A stretch of 59,024 bases of DNA from JAVBOW01 sp031549495 (lineage in GTDB: Bacteria; Bacteroidota; Bacteroidia; Bacteroidales; Rikenellaceae): contig JAVBPS010000028.1 of assembly GCA_031549495.1 (NCBI GenBank), positions 1 through 59,024 on the forward strand, in the 5' to 3' direction. Numbering within the stretch: position 1 is the stretch's first letter; each line of letters opens with the position of its first letter. A program made the translations under genes and the position numbers. Of this stretch, positions 17,902 through 28,200 are shown piece after piece. The notes beneath the pieces were generated by a model. That model had not been told where the DNA came from and ran no database searches. It saw only the letters and a program-made list of their open reading frames with translations.

Positions 17902-19155
17902 CTAAAGGTAATCTATCTGGAACTCATCCGGAAAGGTAAGGATTTTATTTTGAAGCATCGCCTCGTCGCCCAGCAGGCAGAAGGCCGATGCGTAGTAGGC
18001 CTCTTCGAGCACGTTGGGCGGCTGGGCGTTCTTGATGACGCTGTGGCAGAATATTTCGAGCATCTCCAGCGAACCGTCGCCCTTGGCATCGGGCATCACG
18101 GCGATCCCCGGGCCGGATGCGGCGTGCTCGGCCGCCCAGCTCGTGTTGGCGAAGACCGATGAGGAGAACACGCCGCGTTCGATATCGCCCACCAGTTGGC
18201 GCACGCCGCTTTTGGGCTTCGGGTTTTCGGCATAAACGCGCCCGTTGGCCAGGTCCACCGTCGCGTCTTTGCAGAGGATCTGCTCGCCCATACCGAAATG
18301 CTTGTTGGCGATCACCGATTCGAAGGTCATGTTGACCCCGTTGGGGAAGGTGTAGATCGCGCATACGCTGTCGTACACCTCGCGCCCGTCTTTCCAGTAG
18401 ACGATATTGCCCGTGCCCATCACGCTTTGCGGGAGCATGCCCATCGCCCAGGTGCCGTTCTGGAGCTGGTGGCAGGCCAGTTCGGTCATCAGCCCGCGCG
18501 AGTATTCGCGGTACAGGCGCCAGTTGATATGGCGTTCCAGCTCGGGCGAGGGAACCGCCCGGCGCCAGTCGTTGTTGCGGTACCAGTATTGGCGAACGTT
18601 GACCACAGGGCCTAATTCCCCGTCGCGAATCTGCGCCATCGCCTTGATGTATTTGGGATCGAACAGCCGTTGCTGCCCCACCAGGAAGATTTTTCCCGAG
18701 GCCCGGCCCCGCCGGTACATCTCGTGGCACTCCCCGATGGTGTAGGCCATCGCCTTTTCGCACAGCACGTGCTTGCCCGCGTCCAGCGCGTCCATCGTCA
18801 TGCGGTGGTGCAGGTTGAGCGGGGTGGCGATGATCACCGCGTCCACGTTCGGATCTTCGAGCAGGCGGCGGTAATCGTCGTAGCATCTGGCCGCGGGGGC
18901 CATCGCGGCCGCCTGGTCGAGGTTGACTTTGTAGTCGTCGCACAGGGCCGTGATCTCGGCGTTGGGGATGCGGGCCAGGTTGCTGATGTGGTATTGGCCG
19001 CGGGAGCCGGGGCCGATGATGCCGAAACGCACTTTTTCGCCTTTGATCTCCTGTTTGGCCACAGGTGTGCACCCTTCCAGCCACGGGAAGGCCGACAGGG
19101 CGAGGCCGGCCGCACCGATGCCCCCTAACTGTTTAAGAAAATCCCTTCTATCCAT
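17902..19155 (-). CDS. Gfo/Idh/MocA family oxidoreductase (exported)
   Basis: This is a 417-residue NAD(P)-dependent sugar oxidoreductase. The N-terminus MDRRDFLKQLGGIGAAGLAL is a Tat-type signal. The Rossmann fold follows with VRFGIIGPGSRGQYH, and VDAVIIATPLNLHH and KHVLCEKAMAYT supply the family EKP-like lysine region (here EKA). The C-terminal sandwich domain includes GLMTELACHQLQNGTW. Its start overlaps the stop of the ApbE gene by eight bases. With the second Gfo/Idh gene and the DUF1080 gene it may oxidise a sugar hydroxyl to a keto group before cleavage. Some exported relatives are GH109 glycosidases, which use tightly bound NAD; that cannot be excluded. Confidence 0.88.
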   Translation of the reverse strand: MDRRDFLKQLGGIGAAGLALSAFPWLEGCTPVAKQEIKGEKVRFGIIGPGSRGQYHISNLARIPNAEITALCDDYKVNLDQAAAMAPAARCYDDYRRLLEDPNVDAVIIATPLNLHHRMTMDALDAGKHVLCEKAMAYTIGECHEMYRRGRASGKIFLVGQQRLFDPKYIKAMAQIRDGELGPVVNVRQYWYRNNDWRRAVPSPELERHINWRLYREYSRGLMTELACHQLQNGTWAMGMLPQSVMGTGNIVYWKDGREVYDSVCAIYTFPNGVNMTFESVIANKHFGMGEQILCKDATVDLANGRVYAENPKPKSGVRQLVGDIERGVFSSSVFANTSWAAEHAASGPGIAVMPDAKGDGSLEMLEIFCHSVIKNAQPPNVLEEAYYASAFCLLGDEAMLQNKILTFPDEFQIDYL

Positions 19156-19954
19156 TCGTGTTTATGATCTTGTAAGTGTAACCCTCGAAATCGGCGGCTA
19201 TCGCCTCCCTCTGTCCGTGCGGGGCGGCATAGAGCGCCGTGGAGAGGATCTCGCACACGGCCGCCGACCGTCCCAGCACCGCGACCTGCACCTGCGTGCC
19301 GACCGGCCGGCCCGTCAGCGGGTCGATGATGTGCGCCGCGCCCGAGGGGGTCTTGCCGGAGACGGAGAGCGAGCAGTCCCGGAGCGGAACGTCGTCCGTC
19401 CCGGCCTTTACCGGCCAGCAATCCCCGAAAGGATGCGTCCCGACGGCCAGGATCGAGCTGTCGCCGAAATTCAGCAGGGCGCTTTGCACCCCCGCCGCTT
19501 CCAGTTCCCGTCCGATCCGGTCCAGCGCATATCCCTTGGCGAATCCCCCCAGGTCGAGCATTGCCGACGGCGAAGCGAGCTTGACCGTGCGCTGCGCACG
19601 GTCGGTCGAGTAGGCCGGGCGCGTGCGCTGGCCGCACAGGGCCGCGATGTCGAAATAGCCGCCCGTCGCCCGCCGCATCGCCTCGCACGAACACAGGATC
19701 CCGAAGGTCTGCTCATCGACCGCCACCGGGGCGGCAGCCCCTTCGGCGTTGATCCGCGCGATGTCGCTGCCGGGCATGTGGCGGCTCAACCTGCTTTCCA
19801 TCTCAACGGCCAGCGCTAGGGCCGCGTCGCACAACCGGCGCGCCTCTTTCGGGGCGACGTTCACCAGGACGATCTCCATCCGGGTGTTCATCGCCCCGAA
19901 AGAGGCGTAAGCCACGGGTGCGTGCGGATTCGAGGCGCTGTACGTAAATTCCAC
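19148..19954 (-). CDS. apbE: FAD:protein FMN transferase (ApbE-like)
   Basis: ApbE enzymes attach FMN covalently to threonine or serine of target proteins, using FAD and Mg2+. The 268-residue protein shows AYASFGAMNTRMEIVL near the N-terminus, the LDLGGFAKGYALDRI motif and AAHIIDPLTGRPV; all are diagnostic. No clear signal peptide or lipobox is visible, unlike many periplasmic ApbE proteins. It is packed between a small membrane protein (3-base gap) and a Gfo/Idh gene (8-base overlap). No obvious flavinylation target motif ([DS]GAT) was found in the adjacent small protein. Its presence inside a glycan locus is unusual. Confidence 0.9.
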   Translation of the reverse strand: MEFTYSASNPHAPVAYASFGAMNTRMEIVLVNVAPKEARRLCDAALALAVEMESRLSRHMPGSDIARINAEGAAAPVAVDEQTFGILCSCEAMRRATGGYFDIAALCGQRTRPAYSTDRAQRTVKLASPSAMLDLGGFAKGYALDRIGRELEAAGVQSALLNFGDSSILAVGTHPFGDCWPVKAGTDDVPLRDCSLSVSGKTPSGAAHIIDPLTGRPVGTQVQVAVLGRSAAVCEILSTALYAAPHGQREAIAADFEGYTYKIINTNG

Positions 19955-19957
19955 GGC

Positions 19958-20185
19958 CTATCGTTTGGGGCGGAAAGCGCGCGCCACGAGCCTGCCCAGC
20001 CACGTGAGGACGTAGAGGACGGCCGTGATACAGACCACGTAACCGATCTGCGAGAAGATCTCGACCCACCGGGTGCCGTAGCCGATCACCGCGCAGATAT
20101 TGACCGCGTTGGCCGCGACGAAGCACCAGAGCGCGATCCAAAGTTCCCGCCTTTTCGCGGCGGCCGTTATCACGGTGTCCTTCAT
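19958..20185 (-). CDS. Small two-helix membrane protein, unknown function
   Basis: This 75-residue protein (MKDTVITAAAKRRELW) has two predicted membrane helices (about 15-34 and 43-64) and a strongly basic C-terminus ending ARAFRPKR. It is tightly packed, six bases after a Gfo/Idh gene and three before apbE, so it is probably translated as part of the operon. I do not recognise the family. It could be a membrane partner of the oxidoreductases or of ApbE, but nothing in the sequence proves that. Confidence 0.7.
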   Translation of the reverse strand: MKDTVITAAAKRRELWIALWCFVAANAVNICAVIGYGTRWVEIFSQIGYVVCITAVLYVLTWLGRLVARAFRPKR

Positions 20186-20191
20186 CGGGCT

Positions 20192-21646
20192 TTATATTTT
20201 ATAGAATTCCTCCCATCCCGTGCGCGGCGCGGCGCCCCAGATCAGCTGGTTGGCCAGCGGGTTGTTGGTGATCTGCTTCGTTTCGCGGTCGAAGATCACT
20301 TTGCTGCCCGTCCACTGCGCGATCACGCCCAGGCAGAACACCTGGCTCAGCGGGCCTGTGATCGAGAACGGCGAGCGGGTCTTCTCTTTGCCCGATACCG
20401 CCAGCAGGAAATTGGCGTAGTGGTTCGACGTGCTTTCGGGCACTTCGGGCAGTTTGCCGGCCATATCGCGGGCCTTCTCTTCGGGAATGATCGAGAGCGT
20501 GCTGCCGTGCGAACCGCCCTTGAAGGTCAGTGTGTCGGAATAGATCTCCTTGCCCGGGTTGAGTTTCGCCGCTTGGATTTTGCCCCCGGCGACGGTCGGG
20601 ATGTTGGGGTCGATCTCCGAGACGCCGTACCCTTCCGGCACCGCGGGGATGTTGTCCAGCCCGTCGTACCACGTGATGTCGAGCGCGGGCATGCCCTTGC
20701 GCTCGGGGAACTTGAATTCTATGGTCGACGACTTGGGGTAGAAGAACGGGTTGTGGTCTTTCAGGTAGATCGGATTGACCTCCGTGGGCAGGCCCAGGTC
20801 GAGGAATTCGTGCACCGTGTCGAGGATGTGCGCCCCCCAATCGCCCAACACACCCATGCCGAAATCGTACCAGCAGCGCCATTGGCCGTTGTGGTAGTCG
20901 TGGTTATAGGCGTGGTAGTGCGCCGAACCGAGCCACGTGTCCCAATCCAGATCCGCGGGTATCGGCTCGCCTTTCGGGTATGAAGCCATCTTCGGGTCCC
21001 ACTCGTGCCAGCGGCGCACGTTGTTCATGTGGCCCGTGACGGCCGTAACGTCTTTGATGATGCCTGCGTCCTGCCACGCCTTGAACTGGAAATAGTTGGC
21101 CTCGGAGTGGCCCTGGTTGCCCATCTGGGTGACCACGCCGTATTTTTTCTCGGCCTGCATCAGCATCTCGCACTCCCAGAAGGTGCGCGCCAGGGGTTTT
21201 TCCACATAGACGTGGATACCCTCGCGCATGGCGGCCATGCAGATCGCGAAGTGGCTGTGGTCGGGCGTGGCGACCATCACCGCATCGATCTTCGAAGCCA
21301 TCTTATCGAGCATCTTGCGGAAATCGCGGAACTGCGGCACGCCGGGGAACATCCCGATGATCTCCTTCGTGTGTTTCGCGCCCATGTCCACGTCGCACAG
21401 GGCCACCACGTTGCACAGGCCCGTCTTGAAGAACTCTTTGGAAACCTCGTTGCCCCGGTTGCCGATGCCGACCAGGGCGACGTTCACTTTCCCGTTGGCG
21501 CCGACGACTTTCGGGGCGGCGATCTTTTTAGCCTGCTGCCCGGCCGCCGGGGCGGCGGAAGCCAGCAGCGAAGGGACGGCCACGGCCGTAGAGAGCAGGG
21601 CGGTGCGTTGCAGGAACGCCCTGCGCGAGATCTTGTTATCCGACAT
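20192..21646 (-). CDS. Gfo/Idh/MocA family oxidoreductase with Tat signal
   Basis: This is a 484-residue oxidoreductase or GH109-like enzyme. The twin-arginine signal is SRRAFLQRTALLSTAVAVPS. The Rossmann domain has KVNVALVGIGNRGNE, MVATPDHSHFA and HVYVEKPLARTFWECEM, with the canonical EKP lysine. It is followed by VTQMGNQGHSEANY and GVLGDWGAHILDTVHEF, typical of the exported Gfo/Idh group with a C-terminal dimerisation domain. It overlaps the DUF1080 gene by one base (TAATG). The pairing with DUF1080 fits a periplasmic pathway in which a sugar is oxidised at C3, the glycosidic bond is broken by elimination or hydration, and the product is reduced again. Substrate is unknown. Confidence 0.9.
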   Translation of the reverse strand: MSDNKISRRAFLQRTALLSTAVAVPSLLASAAPAAGQQAKKIAAPKVVGANGKVNVALVGIGNRGNEVSKEFFKTGLCNVVALCDVDMGAKHTKEIIGMFPGVPQFRDFRKMLDKMASKIDAVMVATPDHSHFAICMAAMREGIHVYVEKPLARTFWECEMLMQAEKKYGVVTQMGNQGHSEANYFQFKAWQDAGIIKDVTAVTGHMNNVRRWHEWDPKMASYPKGEPIPADLDWDTWLGSAHYHAYNHDYHNGQWRCWYDFGMGVLGDWGAHILDTVHEFLDLGLPTEVNPIYLKDHNPFFYPKSSTIEFKFPERKGMPALDITWYDGLDNIPAVPEGYGVSEIDPNIPTVAGGKIQAAKLNPGKEIYSDTLTFKGGSHGSTLSIIPEEKARDMAGKLPEVPESTSNHYANFLLAVSGKEKTRSPFSITGPLSQVFCLGVIAQWTGSKVIFDRETKQITNNPLANQLIWGAAPRTGWEEFYKI

Positions 21647-22995
21647 TATTTCAATTCTTTGATTTTGATATTCTTGTAAGAGACCTGGTCGCCGTGATCC
21701 TGCAACAGGATGTGGCCGGTTGCGAAGTTACCAAAATTTTTCCAATCCCGGTACTTGCTGTAAGCGACCAGTGCGTCCCACTCCTGGCTGTTGCGCTCGT
21801 ACCCAATGATTTTCACGCCGTTAAGCCAATGTTCCACGTGGTTGCCGTTCACCACGATCGTGGCGTTATTGAAGAAGCCTTTGCGGAAGGGCTTGTCCGC
21901 CGGGGCGGGGATCAGGTCGTAGAGCGAACCGAGCGTGCGGTTGCCTTTCACGCCCAACTTGGCGTCGGGGTGCTTCTGGTCGTCCAGCACCTGGAACTCG
22001 CAGCCGATGGCCGAGCCCCCGGCGGCGCTGTTGATATCGGGATTGACGAAATACTTGATCCCGCTGTTGGCCCCTTCCGTGATCAGGAAGTCGACCGAGA
22101 GGATGAAATTGCCGTATTTGGCTGTGGTGATGATATCCCCGCCGTTGCCGCCCTCGGCGCCGTCCGCCTTTTCGACGATCAGCAGACCGTCCTTGATGCT
22201 CCAGCCCTTGGAGGGGAATGCGGCCGCCTTGTGGCTGCGCCAGCCGTCGGTCGTTTTGCCGTCCCAGAGCAGTTTCCATCCGTCGGCTTTCTCACGCTCG
22301 GAGATGGTGTTGGGGATGCAGTTGAATTGGGCGATCCCCGTGGCGGGCGATTTCTCATATTCCAGCCCCGAGGTCATGATGCGGATATCTTTCCACGCCA
22401 CCTGTTTGCCGGCCAGCGCGGCGTCGTTGATCGCATGCACCTGCAGGGCGATGAAGCCCGAGGCGTCCTGCGCGTCGAGCAGATCGGCCGCCGGCACGCC
22501 GTTGATCCACGTGCGGATGCTCGTGCCGATCGCCTCCACGCGCACCTTGTTCCAATCGTTATGCTTGAACGCTTTCTGCGCCGCCGGGTTGCCGGTCAGC
22601 GGATAGAGCCACCCCAGGCGCGCCTCGTCATAGATACCGCCGCTCCAGGCGCGCTCCGACGGGTCGATCTCGTACTGGTAGCCGTGCACGCGGCCCTGCT
22701 GATACCCTTCTTTCGAATGGCTGCGCAGCTGGATGCCCGAATTCAGGCCGTCGTCCACCCTGAAAAGCATTTCAAGGATGAAATCGCCGTACTCTTTTTC
22801 CGTGCGCAGGAAGGTGTTGGGCGTGCCCGTTTTGCTGGTGCCCACGATCGCACCGTCGACGACCTTGTATTCGGCCGTGCCATTGATCACTTTCCATCCC
22901 TTGAGGTTACGTCCGTCGAACAGTGGGGTCCATTGTCCGTGGACGTGCATAGCCCCGACAACGGACAGTAATAAGGTCAATAATACGTTTTTCAT
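21646..22995 (-). CDS. DUF1080 (3-keto-disaccharide hydrolase family) protein, two domains
   Basis: This is a 449-residue secreted protein (signal MKNVLLTLLLSVVGAMHVHG) with two tandem PF06439 domains, beta-jelly rolls related to concanavalin-like lectins. Domain 1 (about 22-210) begins TPLFDGRNLKGWKVINGTAE; domain 2 (about 238-449) begins WKLLWDGKTTDGWRSH. Each contains the NSGI signature (LNSGIQLRSH and ANSGIKYFVN). The family has been linked to hydrolysis of 3-keto glycosides. It follows the SusD gene after a 99-base gap and is coupled to the Gfo/Idh gene below it. That linkage is the main support for an oxidative cleavage role. Confidence 0.88.
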   Translation of the reverse strand: MKNVLLTLLLSVVGAMHVHGQWTPLFDGRNLKGWKVINGTAEYKVVDGAIVGTSKTGTPNTFLRTEKEYGDFILEMLFRVDDGLNSGIQLRSHSKEGYQQGRVHGYQYEIDPSERAWSGGIYDEARLGWLYPLTGNPAAQKAFKHNDWNKVRVEAIGTSIRTWINGVPAADLLDAQDASGFIALQVHAINDAALAGKQVAWKDIRIMTSGLEYEKSPATGIAQFNCIPNTISEREKADGWKLLWDGKTTDGWRSHKAAAFPSKGWSIKDGLLIVEKADGAEGGNGGDIITTAKYGNFILSVDFLITEGANSGIKYFVNPDINSAAGGSAIGCEFQVLDDQKHPDAKLGVKGNRTLGSLYDLIPAPADKPFRKGFFNNATIVVNGNHVEHWLNGVKIIGYERNSQEWDALVAYSKYRDWKNFGNFATGHILLQDHGDQVSYKNIKIKELK

Positions 22996-23094
22996 TTTAA
23001 CAGTAAATATATCAGGTAATTGGTTCTCTGCGCACGGTGAAAGAAAGTAATGCGAACCGTGTTGATCCGCATTACCTTCTTTACCCTGTTCTCG

Positions 23095-25182
23095 TTATTC
23101 GGTTTGCATCTCGTCCGCTACCGCTTCCTGCCAGGTGTTCCATTTCGGAATGGCGGGATCGTACCCGTCGTATCCGTAGTTCTGCCACAGCCTGCCCTTG
23201 CTGTTGGACGTTATGGAGGTGTTGTAGACCGGCCAGTACATGTTCTTCTTATCCATCTTGTACTGCGGGTTCTGGACGCCCCCGGCGATGGCGAGGTTGA
23301 TCTGGCCGTCGCCGTTGGGGCCGCTGTTATAGAACTTGCCGCAGTTCACCACGCGCTGGTACCAGTAGCTGCCGCCGTTCTTGTCGGTGCCCTGCTGTTT
23401 GTCGAAGTTGTCCATGCTGTAGGTGTGCCCCCATTCGTCGGGCATGCCGCTGCGGGCAAGGCAAAGCGATACGCGCTTGAGTTCGACGTTGCGCCACTCT
23501 TCCATGTAGAGTTCGCGGGCGCGCTCGTCCATGATATCGCCGATCGTGACCGAGCCGACATACTTTTGGGTACACTTGGCCCTGTCGCGGACCATATTCA
23601 CGTCGGCGGTCGCCTCGTTGGCCCTGCCCTGGTAGAATTTCGCTTCGGCGCGCAGCAGGTAGGCTTCGGCCAGACGGTAGAGATACCAGTCCGCGATCCC
23701 GCCGGTGGTGGCGCCGCGGAAGTCCGTGCTGTTCAGCTTGGCCTCCTGGACTTCGTCTTTCAGCCACAGTTTGTAGTGCGGGAAGTCGAACCAGCGGCGG
23801 ATCGTGTCCACACAGAGTTTAGCGCCCGTGGTCGCATCGTGCGAGGCGATGGAGAGGGGCTGCCCGTAGTAGGAAGAGGCGGTGTTGTTCACCTTGATGT
23901 TGTCCATTTTCACCCAGTTGCCGCTTTCGGCGCTGTGGCGCAGGTCCGTGGCGTCCATCACGCCGTTCACCTGCCACAGGGTGTGCTGGTGGAAATAGGT
24001 GGGGCGGAACGTGGCGATCCCGCGTCCCAGCCCGCGCGAGTAGTCGTACAGCGGATTATAACCGGCGGCGTTACGGGCGATCTCGACCACGGCGCGCTGG
24101 CCGTCCCTCGTTCGGGGGGCGTTGGGGTCGTTCTGGGTGAAGAAAGGATAGAAGACGCGCATCGTGTTCATCACGGTCATCGCCTCGTCGGTCGAGCCGC
24201 GGTTCACGATGCCCAGGATCACCTCTTTGTTCGCGGGGATGAGCTTATTTTCCGGACGGTGCATATCCCAGATCACGTTACGGGTGATGGGCCACGTCTG
24301 CGCCTCCGCGCCGGGATTGAACGTGCCGAAGCTGGAGCCCTGGATGAGCGAATAGCCCGACTGGTCGATCAATATGTCCAGCTGGTCTTCGGCCAGGTCG
24401 TATTTGCCCAGCGCCAGGTAGCACTTGGCGAGCAGCATACGGCACGCGCCCTTGTTGACCATACCGATCTCGCTCATCGAGCTCTGGTCGGGTACCCACT
24501 GCACGGCCTTTTCCATATCCATGGTGATCATCTCCAGGATGGCGTCGCGCTTGGTGCTGCGGTAGTTCTGCTTCGGCACCTCGGTCACCTTGGTGATCAG
24601 GGGCACGTCGCCCCACTGGAACACCAGGTTCAGGTAGCGGAACGAGCGGTGGAAATAGGCGCGGCCCTTGTACATGTTCTTGGTGGCGTCGTCCAGGGTC
24701 TCCACCTGGTCCACGTACTGGAGGATGGTGTTGGCCTGCATGATCACGTAATAGGTCTGGTGCCAGAAGTGCCAGATGCTGTTGGTCGTGGACAGGGAGT
24801 TGAACAGGCGGCCTTTGCCCGAAGCGCCGGTACCGTCGTCGACGCCGATGCTGGTGGGGGTAAGCCCGTCGCACGGGTTGCAAAGCATTTTAGCCCGGTC
24901 GGTCGCACCGGCCACCATCAGGTCGGAGAAGATGTATTCCGTACCCATGGGCAGGACTTCCCCGGCGTTCGTGGCGAGCCCCGTATAGTACAGTTTCATG
25001 TGGCGGTCGCAGAAGGCCAGCACCGACATCAGTCCCGACTCGGTGGTGAACGTCTGCCCGGGCTCGTAGAACGACAAGGGATCGGGTTCCAGAAAATCCT
25101 TCGAACACCCGCTGAATAAAATTGTGGCGCCTGCGAACAGTGAAAGGCACGCAAAGCCCAGTTTATGCATTATATTTTTCAT
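23095..25182 (-). CDS. SusD/RagB family glycan-binding outer-membrane lipoprotein (locus 1)
   Basis: This 695-residue surface lipoprotein pairs with the SusC transporter to capture oligosaccharides. The lipobox is LFSGC (Cys26). SusD-like features are YVIMQANTILQYVD, KGRAYFHRSFRYLNLVFQWG and GDVPLI in the TPR region, and RLAEAYLLRAEAKF plus DERARELYMEEWR near the C-terminus. It is longer than most SusD proteins, which suggests extra loops for a particular substrate. It lies 18 bases downstream of susC. GAAGATC precedes the chosen ATG at 25180-25182, and a second in-frame ATG lies at 25168. Confidence 0.94.
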   Translation of the reverse strand: MKNIMHKLGFACLSLFAGATILFSGCSKDFLEPDPLSFYEPGQTFTTESGLMSVLAFCDRHMKLYYTGLATNAGEVLPMGTEYIFSDLMVAGATDRAKMLCNPCDGLTPTSIGVDDGTGASGKGRLFNSLSTTNSIWHFWHQTYYVIMQANTILQYVDQVETLDDATKNMYKGRAYFHRSFRYLNLVFQWGDVPLITKVTEVPKQNYRSTKRDAILEMITMDMEKAVQWVPDQSSMSEIGMVNKGACRMLLAKCYLALGKYDLAEDQLDILIDQSGYSLIQGSSFGTFNPGAEAQTWPITRNVIWDMHRPENKLIPANKEVILGIVNRGSTDEAMTVMNTMRVFYPFFTQNDPNAPRTRDGQRAVVEIARNAAGYNPLYDYSRGLGRGIATFRPTYFHQHTLWQVNGVMDATDLRHSAESGNWVKMDNIKVNNTASSYYGQPLSIASHDATTGAKLCVDTIRRWFDFPHYKLWLKDEVQEAKLNSTDFRGATTGGIADWYLYRLAEAYLLRAEAKFYQGRANEATADVNMVRDRAKCTQKYVGSVTIGDIMDERARELYMEEWRNVELKRVSLCLARSGMPDEWGHTYSMDNFDKQQGTDKNGGSYWYQRVVNCGKFYNSGPNGDGQINLAIAGGVQNPQYKMDKKNMYWPVYNTSITSNSKGRLWQNYGYDGYDPAIPKWNTWQEAVADEMQTE

Positions 25183-25200
25183 GATCTTCTTTTTTTACCG

Positions 25201-28200
25201 TTAGAAAGTCAGGTTAAGTCCCAGCGTGAATACGCGGGCGGCCCAATCCCCGGTTTCGGGGTCGCCGTATTCCCAATCCGGAGCCCACGTGGCCAGGTTA
25301 CGGACAGTGCCGTAGACCTTTACGCGTTCCAGGTCGATCTTCTGGGTCCATTTCTGGGGCAGCGTGTAGGCGATCGTGACGTTTTCCAGGCGGACGAACG
25401 AGCGGTTGTACACCTTGCCCGGGGAAGCGGCCCCCGTAGGCCCGTTCGCGTCGAGGCGGCCGTATTCGTTGGTGGCGTTATCGACGGTCCAGTACTTTTT
25501 CGCGGGAAGGTTCGCGATGCTGTTGGCCATCTTTCCGTCGGCGCTGTCGTTGTTCAGGTAGTTGCCCGACAGGCTCTTGTGCCCCATATAGGAGTAGATG
25601 TTGCACGAGATGGTCAGGTTCTTGCGGAAGGTGAGTTCGTTGCGCATGGACCAGCGGTACGGGGCGACCGTCTGGCCGAGGAGCACTTTGTCTTTGTCGT
25701 TGTACACGTGGGTGACGGTTCCGTCGGCCTGTGTGACATCGTCGGCCGTGTAGATGTTGGCCACTTTGGGGTCTCCCGGAACCTGTCCGTATTTTTTGGC
25801 CTCCTCGACCTCGTTTTTCTGCCAGATCCCGTCGACGCGGTAGTCCCAGATGGCGCTGATGGGCTGGTTGATGAACCATTTGTTGGGCACGTCGCTCTGC
25901 TCCACGCCGTCGACATAGTCGTAATACAGGTGCTTGATCAGGTTGTTGTTGTAGGAGAACCCGACCGAGGTGGTCCAGCGGAAATTCTTGTTGTTGATGT
26001 TGAGCGACTCGAGCGAGACCTCGATACCGTTGTTGTCCACCTGCCCCAGGTTGGTGGTAATGTTCGAGAAACCGGTGAATTCGGGCAGGCTTCGGGTCAT
26101 GATCATGTCCAGGGTCTGCATGCGGTAGTATTCGATGCTGCCGGTCAGCCGGTTATTGAAGAACCCGAAGTCGAGCCCGGTGTTCCACGACGCGGTTTTT
26201 TCCCATTGCAGGAAGCGGTTGGGCATGCGGTCCATCATCAGGTAGCGGTAGAACACGTTGTTACCGGTCGCGTCGATGTAGGCGTGCATGTTGCCGCTAC
26301 CGGCGGAAAGGTTGGCCAGGGCCAGGTAGGGGTCGCCCAGCGAGCGGTTGCCGTTCTTACCGTAGGAGAAGCGCAGCTTACCGTAGTTCATCACCTCCAG
26401 CAGGGGGCTGAAGAACTTCTCGTTGCTGAACGTCCACGCCACGGCTACCGAGGGGAAGGTGGAGTAGGGGTTCGAGGTGCCGAAAGCCGAATAACCGTCC
26501 CGGCGGATCGACGCGGTGATCGCGTAGCGGTCGTCGTACGAGTAGAACAGGCGGGCCAGCAGGGCGTCCGCCGTTTCGCGGGTGTCTTTGGTAGAGAAGG
26601 TACTGTTCTCTTTGGTACCGTTCTGGGTGTTGTGGAAGCCCAGGGCGTCCGAAGGCAGGATCAGGCGCGCTTCGATCTTGTCGCTCCAGTATTGGCGCGC
26701 CTCGGCCTCCTGCACCAGGGTCAGCATCACGTGGTGCTTTTTGCAGAACGTGTAATCCCAGTTGATGGTGTTGTTGAGCGACCAGTCGAAGCGCTTGCGG
26801 CTTTCACGGTCCACGCCGCGGTCCGTGGGGGTCGAGAAAGGAAGTTCGGACGACAGGAACTCACGGTCGTAGTAGAACTGGTAACGCGGCGCGGCGTTGA
26901 ACGTGTAGGTGATGTTGAACGGAAGGGTTATCTTCGCGTTGAATATGGTGTTCAGCGTGGTGTAGCCGCGTTCGATCTCCTGGTACTGCCGGATGAAGTC
27001 CCAGTTGTAACCCCTCGTGTTGCCGGAGCCGTAGTTCGCGTCCAGGGGATACTGCACCGGGTTGCCGTACTGGTCGGCATAGTCCGAGTAAGGGCTGTTC
27101 TGCAGCTCGCTGCCCAGGTTCATGCGCCTGTCGCTGTTCTGGTCCGAGCGGTCCTGGAAATTCACGTTGGCGCCGAGCTGGAACCATTTGTTCACATCGA
27201 AATTCACCTTCATGTTAGCGCGGACCGCCTCGTAGGTGTCGTCGATCCTCACGCCCTGGTTCTTCAGGTAGCCCATCGAGAAGTAGTAGCTCGCCCGGTC
27301 CGTGGCGCCGTTCACGCTGGCGCTGTAATCCTGGCTGAAACCGAGCCTGAACGCCTTGTCTTCCCAATCGACGGATTTTCCATTCAGGTAGTTGTTCAGG
27401 GCGTTGCCCATCAGGCCGAGGCGTTTGCCCCAGATGCTCTGGTCCGATTCGTCGCCGTCGTTCACCGTATAACCGCGCCACTCGTCCAGGGAGACGCCCG
27501 ACAGTTGGGCGGGGTTGGTGTAATATTCCGGGGACGAGGCGTAGATCCCCGTCTGGTAGGCGTCATATTCGCCCGTCGCGGGGTTTACGCCGTAGGTGCT
27601 CTTGGTATACCAATCCGAACGGTGCTGCATATATCCCGAAGGGGTCCACCTTTCGCGGTTGGATACCTGTTGCGAGAATCCGAAGTTGGAGGTCACGTTC
27701 ACGACCGGTTTGCCCTTCTTGCCTGTTTTGGTCGTGATGACGATCACGCCGTTGGCGCCTTTGGCGCCGTAGATGGCGGCGGCCGAGGCGTCCTTCAGGA
27801 TGTCGATCTGGCCGATGTCGTCGGGGTTGATCTCGGAGAGTTCCCCGAAAAAGGCCATACCGTCGAGGATGAGCAGCGGGCTGTTGTGGTTTTCGGCGGT
27901 ATAGACCGAACGCTGTCCGCGGATCTTCAGGTCCCCGCCCCCTTTTGCCGACGCGTCGTAACCCACCTGCAGGCCCGGGGTGTTGCGCAGGATGTCCTGG
28001 ACCGTGCCGGGGTTTTCGACGGCGATGTTATCGGGACGTATCTGGGTAATGGAGCCTGTCAGGTCTTTCTTGCGCATGGTGCCGTAGCCGACCACGACGA
28101 TCTGGTCCATGAGCCGGATGCTCTCTTCCATCGAGACGTTGTAGGCGCCGGCCGCGGTCAGTTCCACTTCCTGGGTCGTGTAGCCGGGCGAGGAGATGAC

